From assembly GCA_017415995.1 (NCBI GenBank), contig JAFQDN010000045.1, positions 1 to 33,180 of the forward strand: a stretch of 33,180 nucleotides of DNA, read 5' to 3'. The notes beneath the pieces are model-generated. The model made no database searches. It was not told the origin of the DNA and was given only the letters and a program-made list of their open reading frames with translations. Shown here one piece after another: positions 8,650 to 16,742 of this stretch (its first letter is position 1; every line of letters begins with the position of its first letter). Origin of the DNA: Akkermansia sp. (GTDB lineage: Bacteria; Verrucomicrobiota; Verrucomicrobiia; Verrucomicrobiales; Akkermansiaceae). The position numbers and the translations under genes are program-made.

Positions 8650-10530
8650 TTACTTACCGGAAGGGCGTTCAATAAGGCGGTTTCGAGCCTCTCGGTGAAT
8701 TTCACGCGCCAAATATATGGAGGCTCTCGACATCAGTTTGCGAATAACAGGGTGAGATGCAGCAGGTAATTTCGGATTATCAAAGCCCATCCACACAAAT
8801 ACGGCAACACCTCGCTCATTACAGGCCATGGACCAGTAACCTCCGTTATCAAGAAGAGGCTCACTGAGCACAATGGGACTGTTATTGCGGTGAATAAACG
8901 GAGACAAAGCTGCCACGGTTCCGGCGGTTTCTCGCGGTATCAGCTCTGTTCTCTCCGGCATTTCATGAGAGTACAGCTTATTGCGTGCACGACTCCACAC
9001 TGTATCAATACAAAACAAATCAAAATCGCGGCCTTTGTTTAACACGGAAACAAACGGCTTTACCAAACTGAGAGCCTGAACCGGAAAATCGCCGTCGAAC
9101 AAGGCATTCATGTTATCCGAAGCCGGATATTCAGCCACCAAGCCGACACTCTCATAAAAAGAACGCACGAACTCATAACCGGTTTTCTCACCGGTCATTC
9201 TTACATCACTGGTGATGATGTATGAGCGTTCACTATTCTGCATGCAGGCAGCGGAGAACAAAAGAGGAGCCAAAGCTCGCCCCGGGCGAATGTTTCTCAA
9301 CCAGCGCTCCTGCCCATCTGCCACACTACGGCCGGAAGTTACAGCCATAATCTTACCCAAATGTTTGGGACGACAATCCACGACCAACACGCAGCACTGT
9401 ACAACATCGGTAAAATCATTCGTGTCACCACGTACTTTGAACGTGGCCGGGCGCTTTGCAGCTGCAAAAAAATCAACATCACGCTTTTGCTCCTCAGGGG
9501 TTTTAGTGGCATCTACCCAAGCCTCCGGATACATGAGAGTGGAGCCCTCCACCAGCACAAGTGCCTTCTCCGAGGCTTTTTCAATATACTGTTGGAGCTC
9601 TAAATCATACGTAGAGACAATGGCCAAACCTGCGGCGTCGAGGTCAAAGCGTTCACGCAAAGCCTCTATCTCGCGCATTCCCCATTGGCTCATATAAGTA
9701 AGGCTTTTTTCGGCGCGTTGCTCCTTGTGCTTCAGAACAATAGGAGCAGCAACAGCAGCATTTTTCTGCTCTTCCGTGATAAACTCCATCTCATACATGC
9801 GCTCCAGGGTTTCTTGTTTAACCCCCATGGCATTTTCCATGCTGTACACCGGATTGAAGATGGAAGGGCCACGCACCAAGCCCGCCAGTGTAGCGCACTC
9901 CTCCAGATTGAGTTCGGAAACGTGCTTGCCGAAATACTCTTCAGCAGCAGCGCCGATGCCGTAACAGTTCTGCCCGAAGTAAATACGATTCAGATACTGA
10001 ATGAAGATGGTGCGCTTGTCATACTTATCCTCAATGCGCTGAGCAATGAACGCCTCCAATATTTTACGATCCAGCGTTTTATCCTGCAACTCGAACACAT
10101 TACGAGCAAGTTGCATCGTAATGGTGGAAGCACCTTGCTCGTAACTCAGAGATGAGATATTGCGAAACAGAGAACGCAAAACGGAAGAGTATACAATGCC
10201 GTCATGCTCAAAGAAGGACGCATCCTCCCTGGCTACAAATGCATTGATGAGGTTTTGCGGCAAATCCTCCCAGCGTACGGCCTTATGGCGCACCCCGGAC
10301 AAGGTCGTAATATGATTATTGTCATAATCATACAAGGCCGTGACAGGTTCGCCACTGACTACGTTCTCAATGTCATACTGCGCAGCGCGGTATGAATATG
10401 ATAACATTACAACCAAAATCAGTAAAATCAGCACCAGCAGAACACCACCGAGCCAAAGCAACTTGCGCTGCCCTATGCTCAGCACGCGCCACCACCGTTT
10501 CCTGCGATTCTCTGATTGGGAGTAAAACAT
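8650..10530 (-). CDS. Class A PBP-like peptidoglycan glycosyltransferase with degenerate transpeptidase domain
   Basis: Residues 1-20 are cytoplasmic and basic and 24-47 form a membrane anchor. A GT51 glycosyltransferase domain (about 60-260) polymerises lipid II into glycan strands: REDASFFEHDG at 101-111 carries the catalytic Glu, followed by QGASTITMQLARN, RKILEA and YLNRIYFG. The rest (about 300-610) aligns along its whole length with a class A transpeptidase domain, but the active site is gone. At the SxxK position the chain reads PG-RALA-P (416-422) instead of PG-SxFK-P, no SxN is seen, and SEP replaces KTG near 557 before the conserved VWMGFD segment. The protein is 626 residues against roughly 750-850 for typical PBP1. 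It should polymerise but not cross-link. It sits 18 nt behind the TPR gene. Confidence 0.9.
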   Translation of the reverse strand: MFYSQSENRRKRWWRVLSIGQRKLLWLGGVLLVLILLILVVMLSYSYRAAQYDIENVVSGEPVTALYDYDNNHITTLSGVRHKAVRWEDLPQNLINAFVAREDASFFEHDGIVYSSVLRSLFRNISSLSYEQGASTITMQLARNVFELQDKTLDRKILEAFIAQRIEDKYDKRTIFIQYLNRIYFGQNCYGIGAAAEEYFGKHVSELNLEECATLAGLVRGPSIFNPVYSMENAMGVKQETLERMYEMEFITEEQKNAAVAAPIVLKHKEQRAEKSLTYMSQWGMREIEALRERFDLDAAGLAIVSTYDLELQQYIEKASEKALVLVEGSTLMYPEAWVDATKTPEEQKRDVDFFAAAKRPATFKVRGDTNDFTDVVQCCVLVVDCRPKHLGKIMAVTSGRSVADGQERWLRNIRPGRALAPLLFSAACMQNSERSYIITSDVRMTGEKTGYEFVRSFYESVGLVAEYPASDNMNALFDGDFPVQALSLVKPFVSVLNKGRDFDLFCIDTVWSRARNKLYSHEMPERTELIPRETAGTVAALSPFIHRNNSPIVLSEPLLDNGGYWSMACNERGVAVFVWMGFDNPKLPAASHPVIRKLMSRASIYLAREIHREARNRLIERPSGK

Positions 10531-10548
10531 CAGGGCTATGCGTAAAAA

Positions 10549-13215
10549 TTATTGCTTTGCTTGGATGGGGCGGGATACACTGGGTGGCAAGCCCTCCAAG
10601 GCGTTTTGGGGCTCAATCCCCATATCCTGAAGCTTTTTCTCATACTTGGTAGCCTCTGCCTCCTTGCCGTTTAATCGGAGAGCATAAGCTACCTTAAACA
10701 GAGCTTCGCGGTTTACGTCCGGGTTATTGTTATCAAAGTTTGCAACAATACCATACATGGCGGCGGCTTCCTCATACTTACCCTCAATCAAGAACGTATC
10801 ACCGGCAGCCAATCGGATGGAAGATAACACCGGGCCGTTTACACCCAGCTTCAAAGCCTCATCACAACAGGCGCGGGCGGCCTCCAAATCCCCCATGCCA
10901 TTCAGCAGGAGAGCCTTGACTCTCAATCCTTCGGCTCGACGATGCGGATCCGTTTCCTGAGAAAGATAATAATTGATAGCGTCTATACCACCAATGGCCT
11001 TATCACAGCCGGTGTACTTGCCGACCTCCAGACAGGTACGCGCTAGGGTAATCCACACCACAGGCTCGGCAATCGGGCGTTTCATAGACACGCCCTCTGC
11101 GTTACGGTATTCTTCCGTTCGATTGCGGTCAATGGAATCATTCAGGTACTCAGCCGCTTGTAAATACTGCTTTTTCTGGAAGCACGCCCAACCACACCAA
11201 CGCGGAATAGCACGCGGCAGAGTCAGGTACTCGGAAGGATGGTCTTTTTTGAACTTCGGCAGCGCTTCCAACAGCGTCGCCTCATGCGTGCTTTTCAGTT
11301 TGAAGTAACACTGAATCAGGCAGATTGCGGAAGACGTGCCATAGCGCTTGGAATCCAGCTCACCGGCTGTTTTGAAGTGCTCAATGGACTGAGCAGTGCG
11401 GTCTTCATACAGTATACGAGCAAGGTTGAAGTGAGCCTCAGCAATCGCATAATTGCTTACAACGTTGTTCTCACTGTACTCCAGCAAGGCTTTATAATAA
11501 CGCTCCGCATGGCTGTTCTTGGGAGGCTGGCAATTCATACAAGCCTGAGCCGCACGCTGCAAACATGAGGGGTATGCGGCTGATGACGAATATTCTGTAA
11601 TTACCTTTTCAAACTCCTTAATGGCGTTCTCGTAATATTTGGACTCAAAAAGGTAATTGCCGCGCATGCACAATACATCCGGCATACGGGCGGAATCTCC
11701 GTACTTGGCAATAAAATCTTTGAGCACCTCATCAGGGTCATTATCCGCAGACTTTTGCGCATTCCATGCGCGGTACATGCACCAAGCTTTTTTGTACGCC
11801 GTATCGGGGCGAATATATGCCGGCAGATTTTCAATGTTTACAGCTTTGTAGTGCTCCAAGGGGTCAGTATTGGAAAGCTGCAACAGCTGATCCGCATAAA
11901 TGACACGTACCAAATCCGTGCACGGCAAATCGCGAGTTGCGGTGGCTTCCGCAGAGTCATACGTAATGATGTATGATTGAGCGTAAGCAGCCAAGCCCGG
12001 AAGAGAAGCAGCGGATTTTCCGCGCGCGCCACTCTCGTTCTGCAATTTTTGCAAGCAAAGAATCAAGCGGTAGCCGGCATCTGCTCCTCGGGGGGTTCCG
12101 TGTGCCACTTCCTCTGCTTTAAGGAAGAACGGCGCTGCTTTCAGATAATCCCCCTTTTCAAAATGCGTAACGCCCAAAATGCAGGCACAGGCAGCTTGCT
12201 GGGCAGAGTTCTTAATTTCAGATAAGAACGTGGACTCCTCAGCACTATGCGGGAATGCCGCCAATATCTTATCATACTCCTTAGCCTTGAAATAGGCAGA
12301 TAGAGTTTCCATTTTCGCTTCCGTGGCATACTGGCTCATGTTCGGGTATTTTTCCAACATGGCATAGTAGCTCGTAGCTTTATCAGACAAGCCGAGTTTG
12401 GTAGCAATACGGGCAGCTTGCAGGGTGGCTATACTGCACTGGTTCTCATTCTGGTTGTCATTCTTCAGGAAGAGCTCGTATTGAGTAAGGGCGGTTTGCA
12501 GATTACTATCACCACCCATTTCCGTAAGCAGCTGAGCATAGGCAAACTGCACCGCACCGATAATATGTGGTGGCACATCCTTTGCTACCGTAAAATTGGT
12601 AGCATACAGATTGGCAGCGGCCTCAAACGACTTGGCAGCTTTGTCCTTAGATTCACGCTGGCCTTTGATGGTGAGAGCACGGGCTTTTCGGTACGTGGCA
12701 TCATACTTCAACGGCGAATTTGTGCTGTAAATCCGCACCAGCTCATAGTACTTGATGGCCTCATCTAAACTCGCCAAATCCGCAGCATTGTTAATTCCCT
12801 TTGTGAACGCAACGGTTGCCAGTTTATAGGCAGCAGCAGCCACATAATCATCCGGTTTACCATCTTTTCCGCTGTCGGCCAATACCTTCAGTACTTTTTG
12901 CGATTGCTCATTGCGCTCTGCCGTTTCCAAACATGTGGCACGCATGTATAAAGCCTTGCTACGTTGGGCAGATTTCGGGAACTCTTTGACAAAAGTTTCC
13001 AAAAGCTCAGCAGCTCTCAACAAAATATTGTTGCGAGTTGTTGTATCCAACTCCGAGGTTCGACCTTGGTGATAAAGGCGTTCGGCAATGGAAAACGTAT
13101 CGCGTTCACGATCCGTTTTCAAATCATCCGAAGTCTTATTTTGCTGAGCGTCCGCAAGGGCACCTAAGCTCACCCCCACAGCAATAAGCCCGGTCAGTAA
13201 AGATGTTGTATTCAT
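10549..13215 (-). CDS. Large periplasmic tetratricopeptide-repeat protein
   Basis: The 888-residue product begins with a signal peptide ending near LGALADA (about residue 23). The remainder is almost entirely helix-turn-helix repeats of about 34 residues with the TPR pattern of small residues and aromatics, for example around SKALYMRATCLETAERN and in several YxxAxxxF segments. TPR proteins scaffold protein complexes. Directly downstream of exbB-exbD and upstream of a cell-wall glycosyltransferase, it may be a functional counterpart of CpoB/YbgF, which couples the Tol motor to PBP1B in E. coli. That is inference from position; this protein is over three times longer and I see no sequence identity argument. 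The 88-nt gap to exbD holds no recognisable signal. Confidence 0.8.
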   Translation of the reverse strand: MNTTSLLTGLIAVGVSLGALADAQQNKTSDDLKTDRERDTFSIAERLYHQGRTSELDTTTRNNILLRAAELLETFVKEFPKSAQRSKALYMRATCLETAERNEQSQKVLKVLADSGKDGKPDDYVAAAAYKLATVAFTKGINNAADLASLDEAIKYYELVRIYSTNSPLKYDATYRKARALTIKGQRESKDKAAKSFEAAANLYATNFTVAKDVPPHIIGAVQFAYAQLLTEMGGDSNLQTALTQYELFLKNDNQNENQCSIATLQAARIATKLGLSDKATSYYAMLEKYPNMSQYATEAKMETLSAYFKAKEYDKILAAFPHSAEESTFLSEIKNSAQQAACACILGVTHFEKGDYLKAAPFFLKAEEVAHGTPRGADAGYRLILCLQKLQNESGARGKSAASLPGLAAYAQSYIITYDSAEATATRDLPCTDLVRVIYADQLLQLSNTDPLEHYKAVNIENLPAYIRPDTAYKKAWCMYRAWNAQKSADNDPDEVLKDFIAKYGDSARMPDVLCMRGNYLFESKYYENAIKEFEKVITEYSSSAAYPSCLQRAAQACMNCQPPKNSHAERYYKALLEYSENNVVSNYAIAEAHFNLARILYEDRTAQSIEHFKTAGELDSKRYGTSSAICLIQCYFKLKSTHEATLLEALPKFKKDHPSEYLTLPRAIPRWCGWACFQKKQYLQAAEYLNDSIDRNRTEEYRNAEGVSMKRPIAEPVVWITLARTCLEVGKYTGCDKAIGGIDAINYYLSQETDPHRRAEGLRVKALLLNGMGDLEAARACCDEALKLGVNGPVLSSIRLAAGDTFLIEGKYEEAAAMYGIVANFDNNNPDVNREALFKVAYALRLNGKEAEATKYEKKLQDMGIEPQNALEGLPPSVSRPIQAKQ

Positions 13216-13303
13216 ATGCGGAAAGATAACGTGTTACATGATTGGAAAAAGGGAACGAATACACGGTAAAACGAGGCAGTTACACTTGGCAAGCGCACTC
13301 ATT

Positions 13304-13831
13304 TCAGCCGGCAGACGGCACAGGAGCGGCTCCGGTCTGCTTGGCTGCACTCTCACCCGGCATCACTTTCTTAAAGCGTACGTTGTAAACACCGGCGCTG
13401 GTGCAAGCCTCCACAACTTTCACAACCTTTTCCCAGCGCATGTCCTTATCGGCACGGATGCAAACGGGTTGCTTCTCATTAAGAGCAACGAGATTGCGCA
13501 AAGGTTGGTCAAGATTCTCAAGCTTGTACTCCGTACGGTTAATGGTAATGACCAACTCACCCGGTTTGCGCCCGTTCGCTTCATCTGCCGCACGCAGCTT
13601 TTCATTAGGCTCATTTTCAATAACCTCGCGAGCATTGATAATCACCTCGTCAATGGCGCGACTGGCGTCTTTCTCATTACCGGCGGCGGTTGGAACCTCT
13701 ACGTTCAAATCCTGCTCATTCAAGATAAACTTTTGCGTCACCACAAAGAAAATGAGCAGCAGGAACACCACGTCCAGCATCGGGGTGAGCTGAAAACCTA
13801 TCGGCTCGGGTATTTTGGTATTAAGTTTCAT
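13304..13831 (-). CDS. exbD: ExbD/TolR-family biopolymer transport protein
   Basis: ExbD/TolR forms, with ExbB/TolQ, a proton-driven inner-membrane motor that energises TonB or Tol-Pal. This 175-residue protein has a short cytoplasmic N-terminus, one membrane helix (about 18-35) with the conserved proton-carrying Asp in LTPMLDVVFLLL (Asp20), and a periplasmic domain. The periplasmic domain has an inserted charged stretch (about 50-90), after which the typical segment beginning LVITINR and ending in RADKDMRWEKVVKVVEAC is clear. A Pro/Ala-rich tail ends the chain. It lies 12 nt behind exbB. Whether it serves a TonB or a Tol role cannot be decided; no tonB, tolA, tolB or pal is in the window. 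Confidence 0.92.
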   Translation of the reverse strand: MKLNTKIPEPIGFQLTPMLDVVFLLLIFFVVTQKFILNEQDLNVEVPTAAGNEKDASRAIDEVIINAREVIENEPNEKLRAADEANGRKPGELVITINRTEYKLENLDQPLRNLVALNEKQPVCIRADKDMRWEKVVKVVEACTSAGVYNVRFKKVMPGESAAKQTGAAPVPSAG

Positions 13832-13843
13832 GTGGCTAGTTCA

Positions 13844-14602
13844 TCAGCTCTCGTCGTTATCCATAATCTCGGAGCGTGTCCCTACTTGGGAGATGCTACC
13901 GAGGCGATGATCACGATCATTCTGAACGGAAATAACGGAAAGGACGTGCGTTACAGCCACTTCCATATCAGAAATGTGTTTCTGGATGTAGTTACGGAAC
14001 ACAACGTATGCCAGCATGCACGGAATAGCCAAAATAAGGCCGCCGGCTGTGGTAATCATAGCTTCGGAAATACCACTTGCCATCTGCATTTGCTTTACAC
14101 CTTCAAAATTGCCTTGAGCCATCTGCCAGAACGTATCCATCATGCCGAGCACAGTACCGAGCAGACCGACCATGGGAGCAATGGAACCGATATCGGACAA
14201 CCAGCTGATTTGGCGAGTCAGGATGTTGGTCTGGCGAGTACCTTCAGCTGCTGCAACTTCGCGAATGGCGTCCATATTAGCACGCAAGTTGCGCTGAATG
14301 AAAAGAATAATCACGTTAACCGTGCGAGCAAAGCTGGAACCATCGCGCTCACACAGCGCAATCAGACCGGCATAATCTTTGCGGCGAATAAAGGTTTCCA
14401 CCTTTAATACCATATCTTTAGGAAGAACCGCCGATGCACGGGTGGTCCATGAGCAGATAAAAATCGCCATGAACGCAACGATGGAAAGCACAAGTAAGCC
14501 CCACATCAGAGGCCCACCTTTTTGGAAGATGTCAATCAATCCGAAGCTCGCGGATTCATCTGCGAGAGTCACTATCATACCGGAAATATTCATACTAAAC
14601 AT
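13844..14602 (-). CDS. exbB: MotA/TolQ/ExbB-family proton channel protein
   Basis: This is the channel subunit partnering ExbD. The 252-residue protein has the family topology: one membrane helix near 32-52 (GPLMWGLLVLSIVAFMAIF), a cytoplasmic loop, then two helices inside the conserved region containing SIAPMVGLLGTVLGMMDTFW and ISEAMITTAGGLILAIPCM. The motif GLLGTVLGM with its Thr lines the proton path in known homologues. It is first in the minus-strand gene run and has a candidate promoter immediately upstream. Two ATGs are possible, 14602 and 14593; the second would leave a slightly longer leader behind the promoter. Confidence 0.93.
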   Translation of the reverse strand: MFSMNISGMIVTLADESASFGLIDIFQKGGPLMWGLLVLSIVAFMAIFICSWTTRASAVLPKDMVLKVETFIRRKDYAGLIALCERDGSSFARTVNVIILFIQRNLRANMDAIREVAAAEGTRQTNILTRQISWLSDIGSIAPMVGLLGTVLGMMDTFWQMAQGNFEGVKQMQMASGISEAMITTAGGLILAIPCMLAYVVFRNYIQKHISDMEVAVTHVLSVISVQNDRDHRLGSISQVGTRSEIMDNDES

Positions 14603-14615
14603 AACGTCGGGTGTT

Positions 14616-14643
14616 ATTTTACAGAAAAATCAACAGCATTCAA
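14616..14643 (-). promoter_or_regulatory. Candidate sigma-70-like promoter of exbB operon
   Basis: On the minus strand TTGAAT (14643-14638) and TAAAAT (14621-14616) are separated by 16 nt. The -10 matches five of six consensus bases. Only 13 nt lie between it and the exbB ATG, implying a leader of about 6 nt. It lies in the short gap after the VanX-like gene. Confidence 0.55.
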
Positions 14644-14671
14644 GCCGTATGCATGTCTGTATTAAAAAAAA

Positions 14672-15400
14672 TCAGTGAGAAGAGGTTCGCATATTGTCAT
14701 CCAAGGGGAAATCATACACATGGCAAGTACCGGACGGACTGAGGAAATAATGCCACCACTCCTTGCTGTAATTACGCATTCCCACGGCAGCCATGGCATC
14801 ACGAAGTTTAAGTCTGTTAGCACGCTGCTTGGCACTTACCAAAGGAGAACGTGTGGCGGAGGACACATCCAACAAGTCATGACGTCCGCCCATATCAAGC
14901 TCTTGCCCGGTTTGAAGGTCGATGAGGGTAATATCTACGGCAATGCCCCAGCTATGTTCTGAAGCGGTGCCTATGTAGCGGCCGTCATAGATGCCCTGCT
15001 TGGTGATATTCGGATAAAACACCGCTTTCGTACTATCATCAGCCGTGCGGGACCAAGCTCTGAAATCGCGCATAGCGCGCGCGGGGCGGTAGGCATCCCA
15101 CACCAGCAGCCCCAACCCTTGCTTTGCTAAATTTTCCGATGCTCTGCGCAATGCCTCGGCCGTATCACGGCGCAACACTGCACGACGCCCGTTTTGATAA
15201 CCATCTACCGTGCGTCCTACAAAATTATCTGAACCGCAGTACTTCAAATCCACCCGAATCAGGGGGGCAACTTCATCCAAATAGCATAATTCAGCCGGCA
15301 TTACAGCAACCGTAGGACTTCCCGCCGGAAGCGTTACGGTGCTCTGACAATCAGCTAACAGAAGCGCAGTTGCAGCGACTAATACCAAACGTAAACTCAT
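14672..15400 (-). CDS. VanX/DdpX-like D-alanyl-D-alanine dipeptidase, lipoprotein
   Basis: M15D peptidases are zinc enzymes that cleave D-Ala-D-Ala, in VanX for vancomycin resistance and in DdpX for cell-wall recycling. From ATG 15398-15400 the protein has 242 residues: a signal peptide with Cys18 in LLADC, then the peptidase domain. Zinc ligands fit VanX spacing: SEHSWGIAVD gives His149 and Asp156, and EWWHY gives catalytic Glu214 and His217. WDAYRP (101-106) carries the substrate Arg. A longer frame reaches back to 15448 but would bury the signal peptide. Asp before the lipobox Cys is unusual, so lipidation is likely but not certain. No vanA or vanH genes are nearby, so wall turnover or D-Ala-D-Ala nutrition is more plausible than resistance. 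Confidence 0.88.
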   Translation of the reverse strand: MSLRLVLVAATALLLADCQSTVTLPAGSPTVAVMPAELCYLDEVAPLIRVDLKYCGSDNFVGRTVDGYQNGRRAVLRRDTAEALRRASENLAKQGLGLLVWDAYRPARAMRDFRAWSRTADDSTKAVFYPNITKQGIYDGRYIGTASEHSWGIAVDITLIDLQTGQELDMGGRHDLLDVSSATRSPLVSAKQRANRLKLRDAMAAVGMRNYSKEWWHYFLSPSGTCHVYDFPLDDNMRTSSH

Positions 15401-15484
15401 CACGCGCACATGGTAACACAGTAGCGAACGCAACTCAAGCGCAAACAATTCATCGATTACGCAATAATTTTTCGCGCTTTCCGC

Positions 15485-15513
15485 TTTTCAAGGTATTATC
15501 AATAGTGTATAAT
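15485..15513 (+). promoter_or_regulatory. Candidate promoter of the serpin gene
   Basis: A perfect TATAAT at 15508-15513 lies 17 nt behind TTTTCA (15485-15490, four of six). The start codon is 48 nt downstream of the -10, giving a leader of roughly 40 nt. Confidence 0.6.
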
Positions 15514-15514
15514 G

Positions 15515-15536
15515 GTGTAAGCAATCCGGCTTACGC
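15515..15536 (+). promoter_or_regulatory. Inverted repeat at the predicted serpin transcription start
   Basis: Positions 15515-15522 pair with 15529-15536 (8 bp, one G-U) around the 6-nt loop aatccg. It overlaps the expected +1 just after TATAAT, so it could be an operator or a 5'-end stem; no regulator is identified. Confidence 0.3.
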
Positions 15537-15561
15537 AGCAATTTACAATTAACGTCACACT

Positions 15562-16653
15562 ATGGTCAGAAGAATAATAACATCTATGGTACTGGGAGCT
15601 AGCATTTGCTCAGCAACTACAAGCGATCAACCGCTTTCCTTCCGATTATTCAGCTCAATTCTGCAAGAACACGAAGGTAATGTGGTTTTTTCCCCGGCCG
15701 GGGTGGAGGCAATCCTCACTTCACTCAAGAAGTACAGTGCAGGACAAACGCTCGATGAGCTTAACGCGCTGAATATTCCGGGAGCAAAAACGCATTTCAA
15801 CATCTCTGTTCAGCAGGCAGACGGGCTCTTTGTATCAGAAAAATTGGCACTGAAACCCACCGTAACGGATGCGGTGAAAATCAACTTTGAAAACTCGGCG
15901 CATGCGGCGGACACCATCAACACATGGTGCACAGAACGTACCAACGGCCTCATTAACCAACTGGTTCAGGCATCGGACTTCTCCTCACTCACGGCATTTG
16001 TTGCCACCAATGCTATATATATGAAGTCTGATTGGCTCTACCCTTTCCGCGAGAATGAGAGCTTTACGGGCTCATTTACAACGGCGGACGGCAAAAAATC
16101 TCCCGTAAAAATGATGAGTAATACTGCCAAATACCCGGTAGCTCGTGGTAAAGATTGGGTAGCCATAGCCCTTCCCTACAAAGCAACGCAGAATACCGGT
16201 GAACACTGCTACTTTGTAGCCATTTGCCCGATGGGGGATGCGCGAAAGTTTGCTACTACACTTACCGGCGAAAAATACAGCAACATTCTCACCACGCTCA
16301 GCCAGGAATCCGCTAGGGTACAACTCATCATGCCGAGATTTACCCTCGAAGGAGATACGCTGAATCTGAACGATGCGCTGAAGGCTGCCGGACTCACAAA
16401 AATCTTCACGCGAGCCGATTTTTCCGGGCTGCTCGCGGAGTCTCGTGACGATATCTTCCTTAAAGCGGTTTTACAAAAATGCTACGTTAAGGTGGATGAA
16501 ACCGGCACGGAGGCAGCAGCAGCCACTGCCGCTATCGCCCAATTCAGGAGCATGCCTCGTACCATATCCCTGAATCGTCCCTTTATTTGGATGATTACGG
16601 ATTTGTCAGGCAATTCCACCCCTCTGTTCATGGGAATTTACGAGCAACCCTGA
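15562..16653 (+). CDS. Secreted serpin (serine protease inhibitor), predicted P1 Arg
   Basis: Serpins trap serine or cysteine proteases by a suicide mechanism. This 363-residue protein has a signal peptide of about 16-20 residues, then a full serpin fold: NVVFSPAGVEAIL (40-52), FVATNAIYMKSDW (about 146-158), and the closing LNRPFIWMI and PLFMGIY. The reactive loop begins DETGTEAAAATAA (312-324): Thr at P14 and small residues at P12-P9 are what inhibitory, loop-inserting serpins require. Counting to the conserved NRPF block with the same spacing as alpha-1-antitrypsin puts the scissile bond at Arg329-Ser330, so the target should be trypsin-like. It is a lone plus-strand gene with its own promoter. 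Bacterial serpins are uncommon and are found mainly in host-associated species, where they can blunt host proteases. Confidence 0.93.
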   Translation: MVRRIITSMVLGASICSATTSDQPLSFRLFSSILQEHEGNVVFSPAGVEAILTSLKKYSAGQTLDELNALNIPGAKTHFNISVQQADGLFVSEKLALKPTVTDAVKINFENSAHAADTINTWCTERTNGLINQLVQASDFSSLTAFVATNAIYMKSDWLYPFRENESFTGSFTTADGKKSPVKMMSNTAKYPVARGKDWVAIALPYKATQNTGEHCYFVAICPMGDARKFATTLTGEKYSNILTTLSQESARVQLIMPRFTLEGDTLNLNDALKAAGLTKIFTRADFSGLLAESRDDIFLKAVLQKCYVKVDETGTEAAAATAAIAQFRSMPRTISLNRPFIWMITDLSGNSTPLFMGIYEQP

Positions 16654-16682
16654 TAAGGCTTCTCAAAACCATATCAAGTAAC

Positions 16683-16712
16683 AAGCGCGCTCACCGTATG
16701 ATGAGCGCGCTT
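16683..16712. terminator. Bidirectional hairpin between serpin and tdh
   Basis: A perfect 11-bp stem (16683-16693 with 16702-16712) closes an 8-nt loop. It lies 30 nt after the serpin stop and 31 nt after the convergent tdh stop. Its ends are AAG and CTT, with only short T-rich tails, so it is a weak intrinsic terminator for either strand. Confidence 0.6.
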
Positions 16713-16742
16713 ATCATTGATGAAAAAAACACATCAGCGGTA

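Noticed and set aside
13238..14407. 389-codon plus-strand open frame opposite exbD and exbB
   Set aside because: It is entirely antisense to two clearly conserved genes, has no recognisable domain or start signal, and contains the reversed coding pattern; it is a shadow frame.
14672..15400. Vancomycin-resistance gene cluster
   Set aside because: Only a VanX-like dipeptidase is present. No D-Ala-D-Lac ligase, VanH dehydrogenase or two-component genes are nearby, so resistance cannot be claimed.
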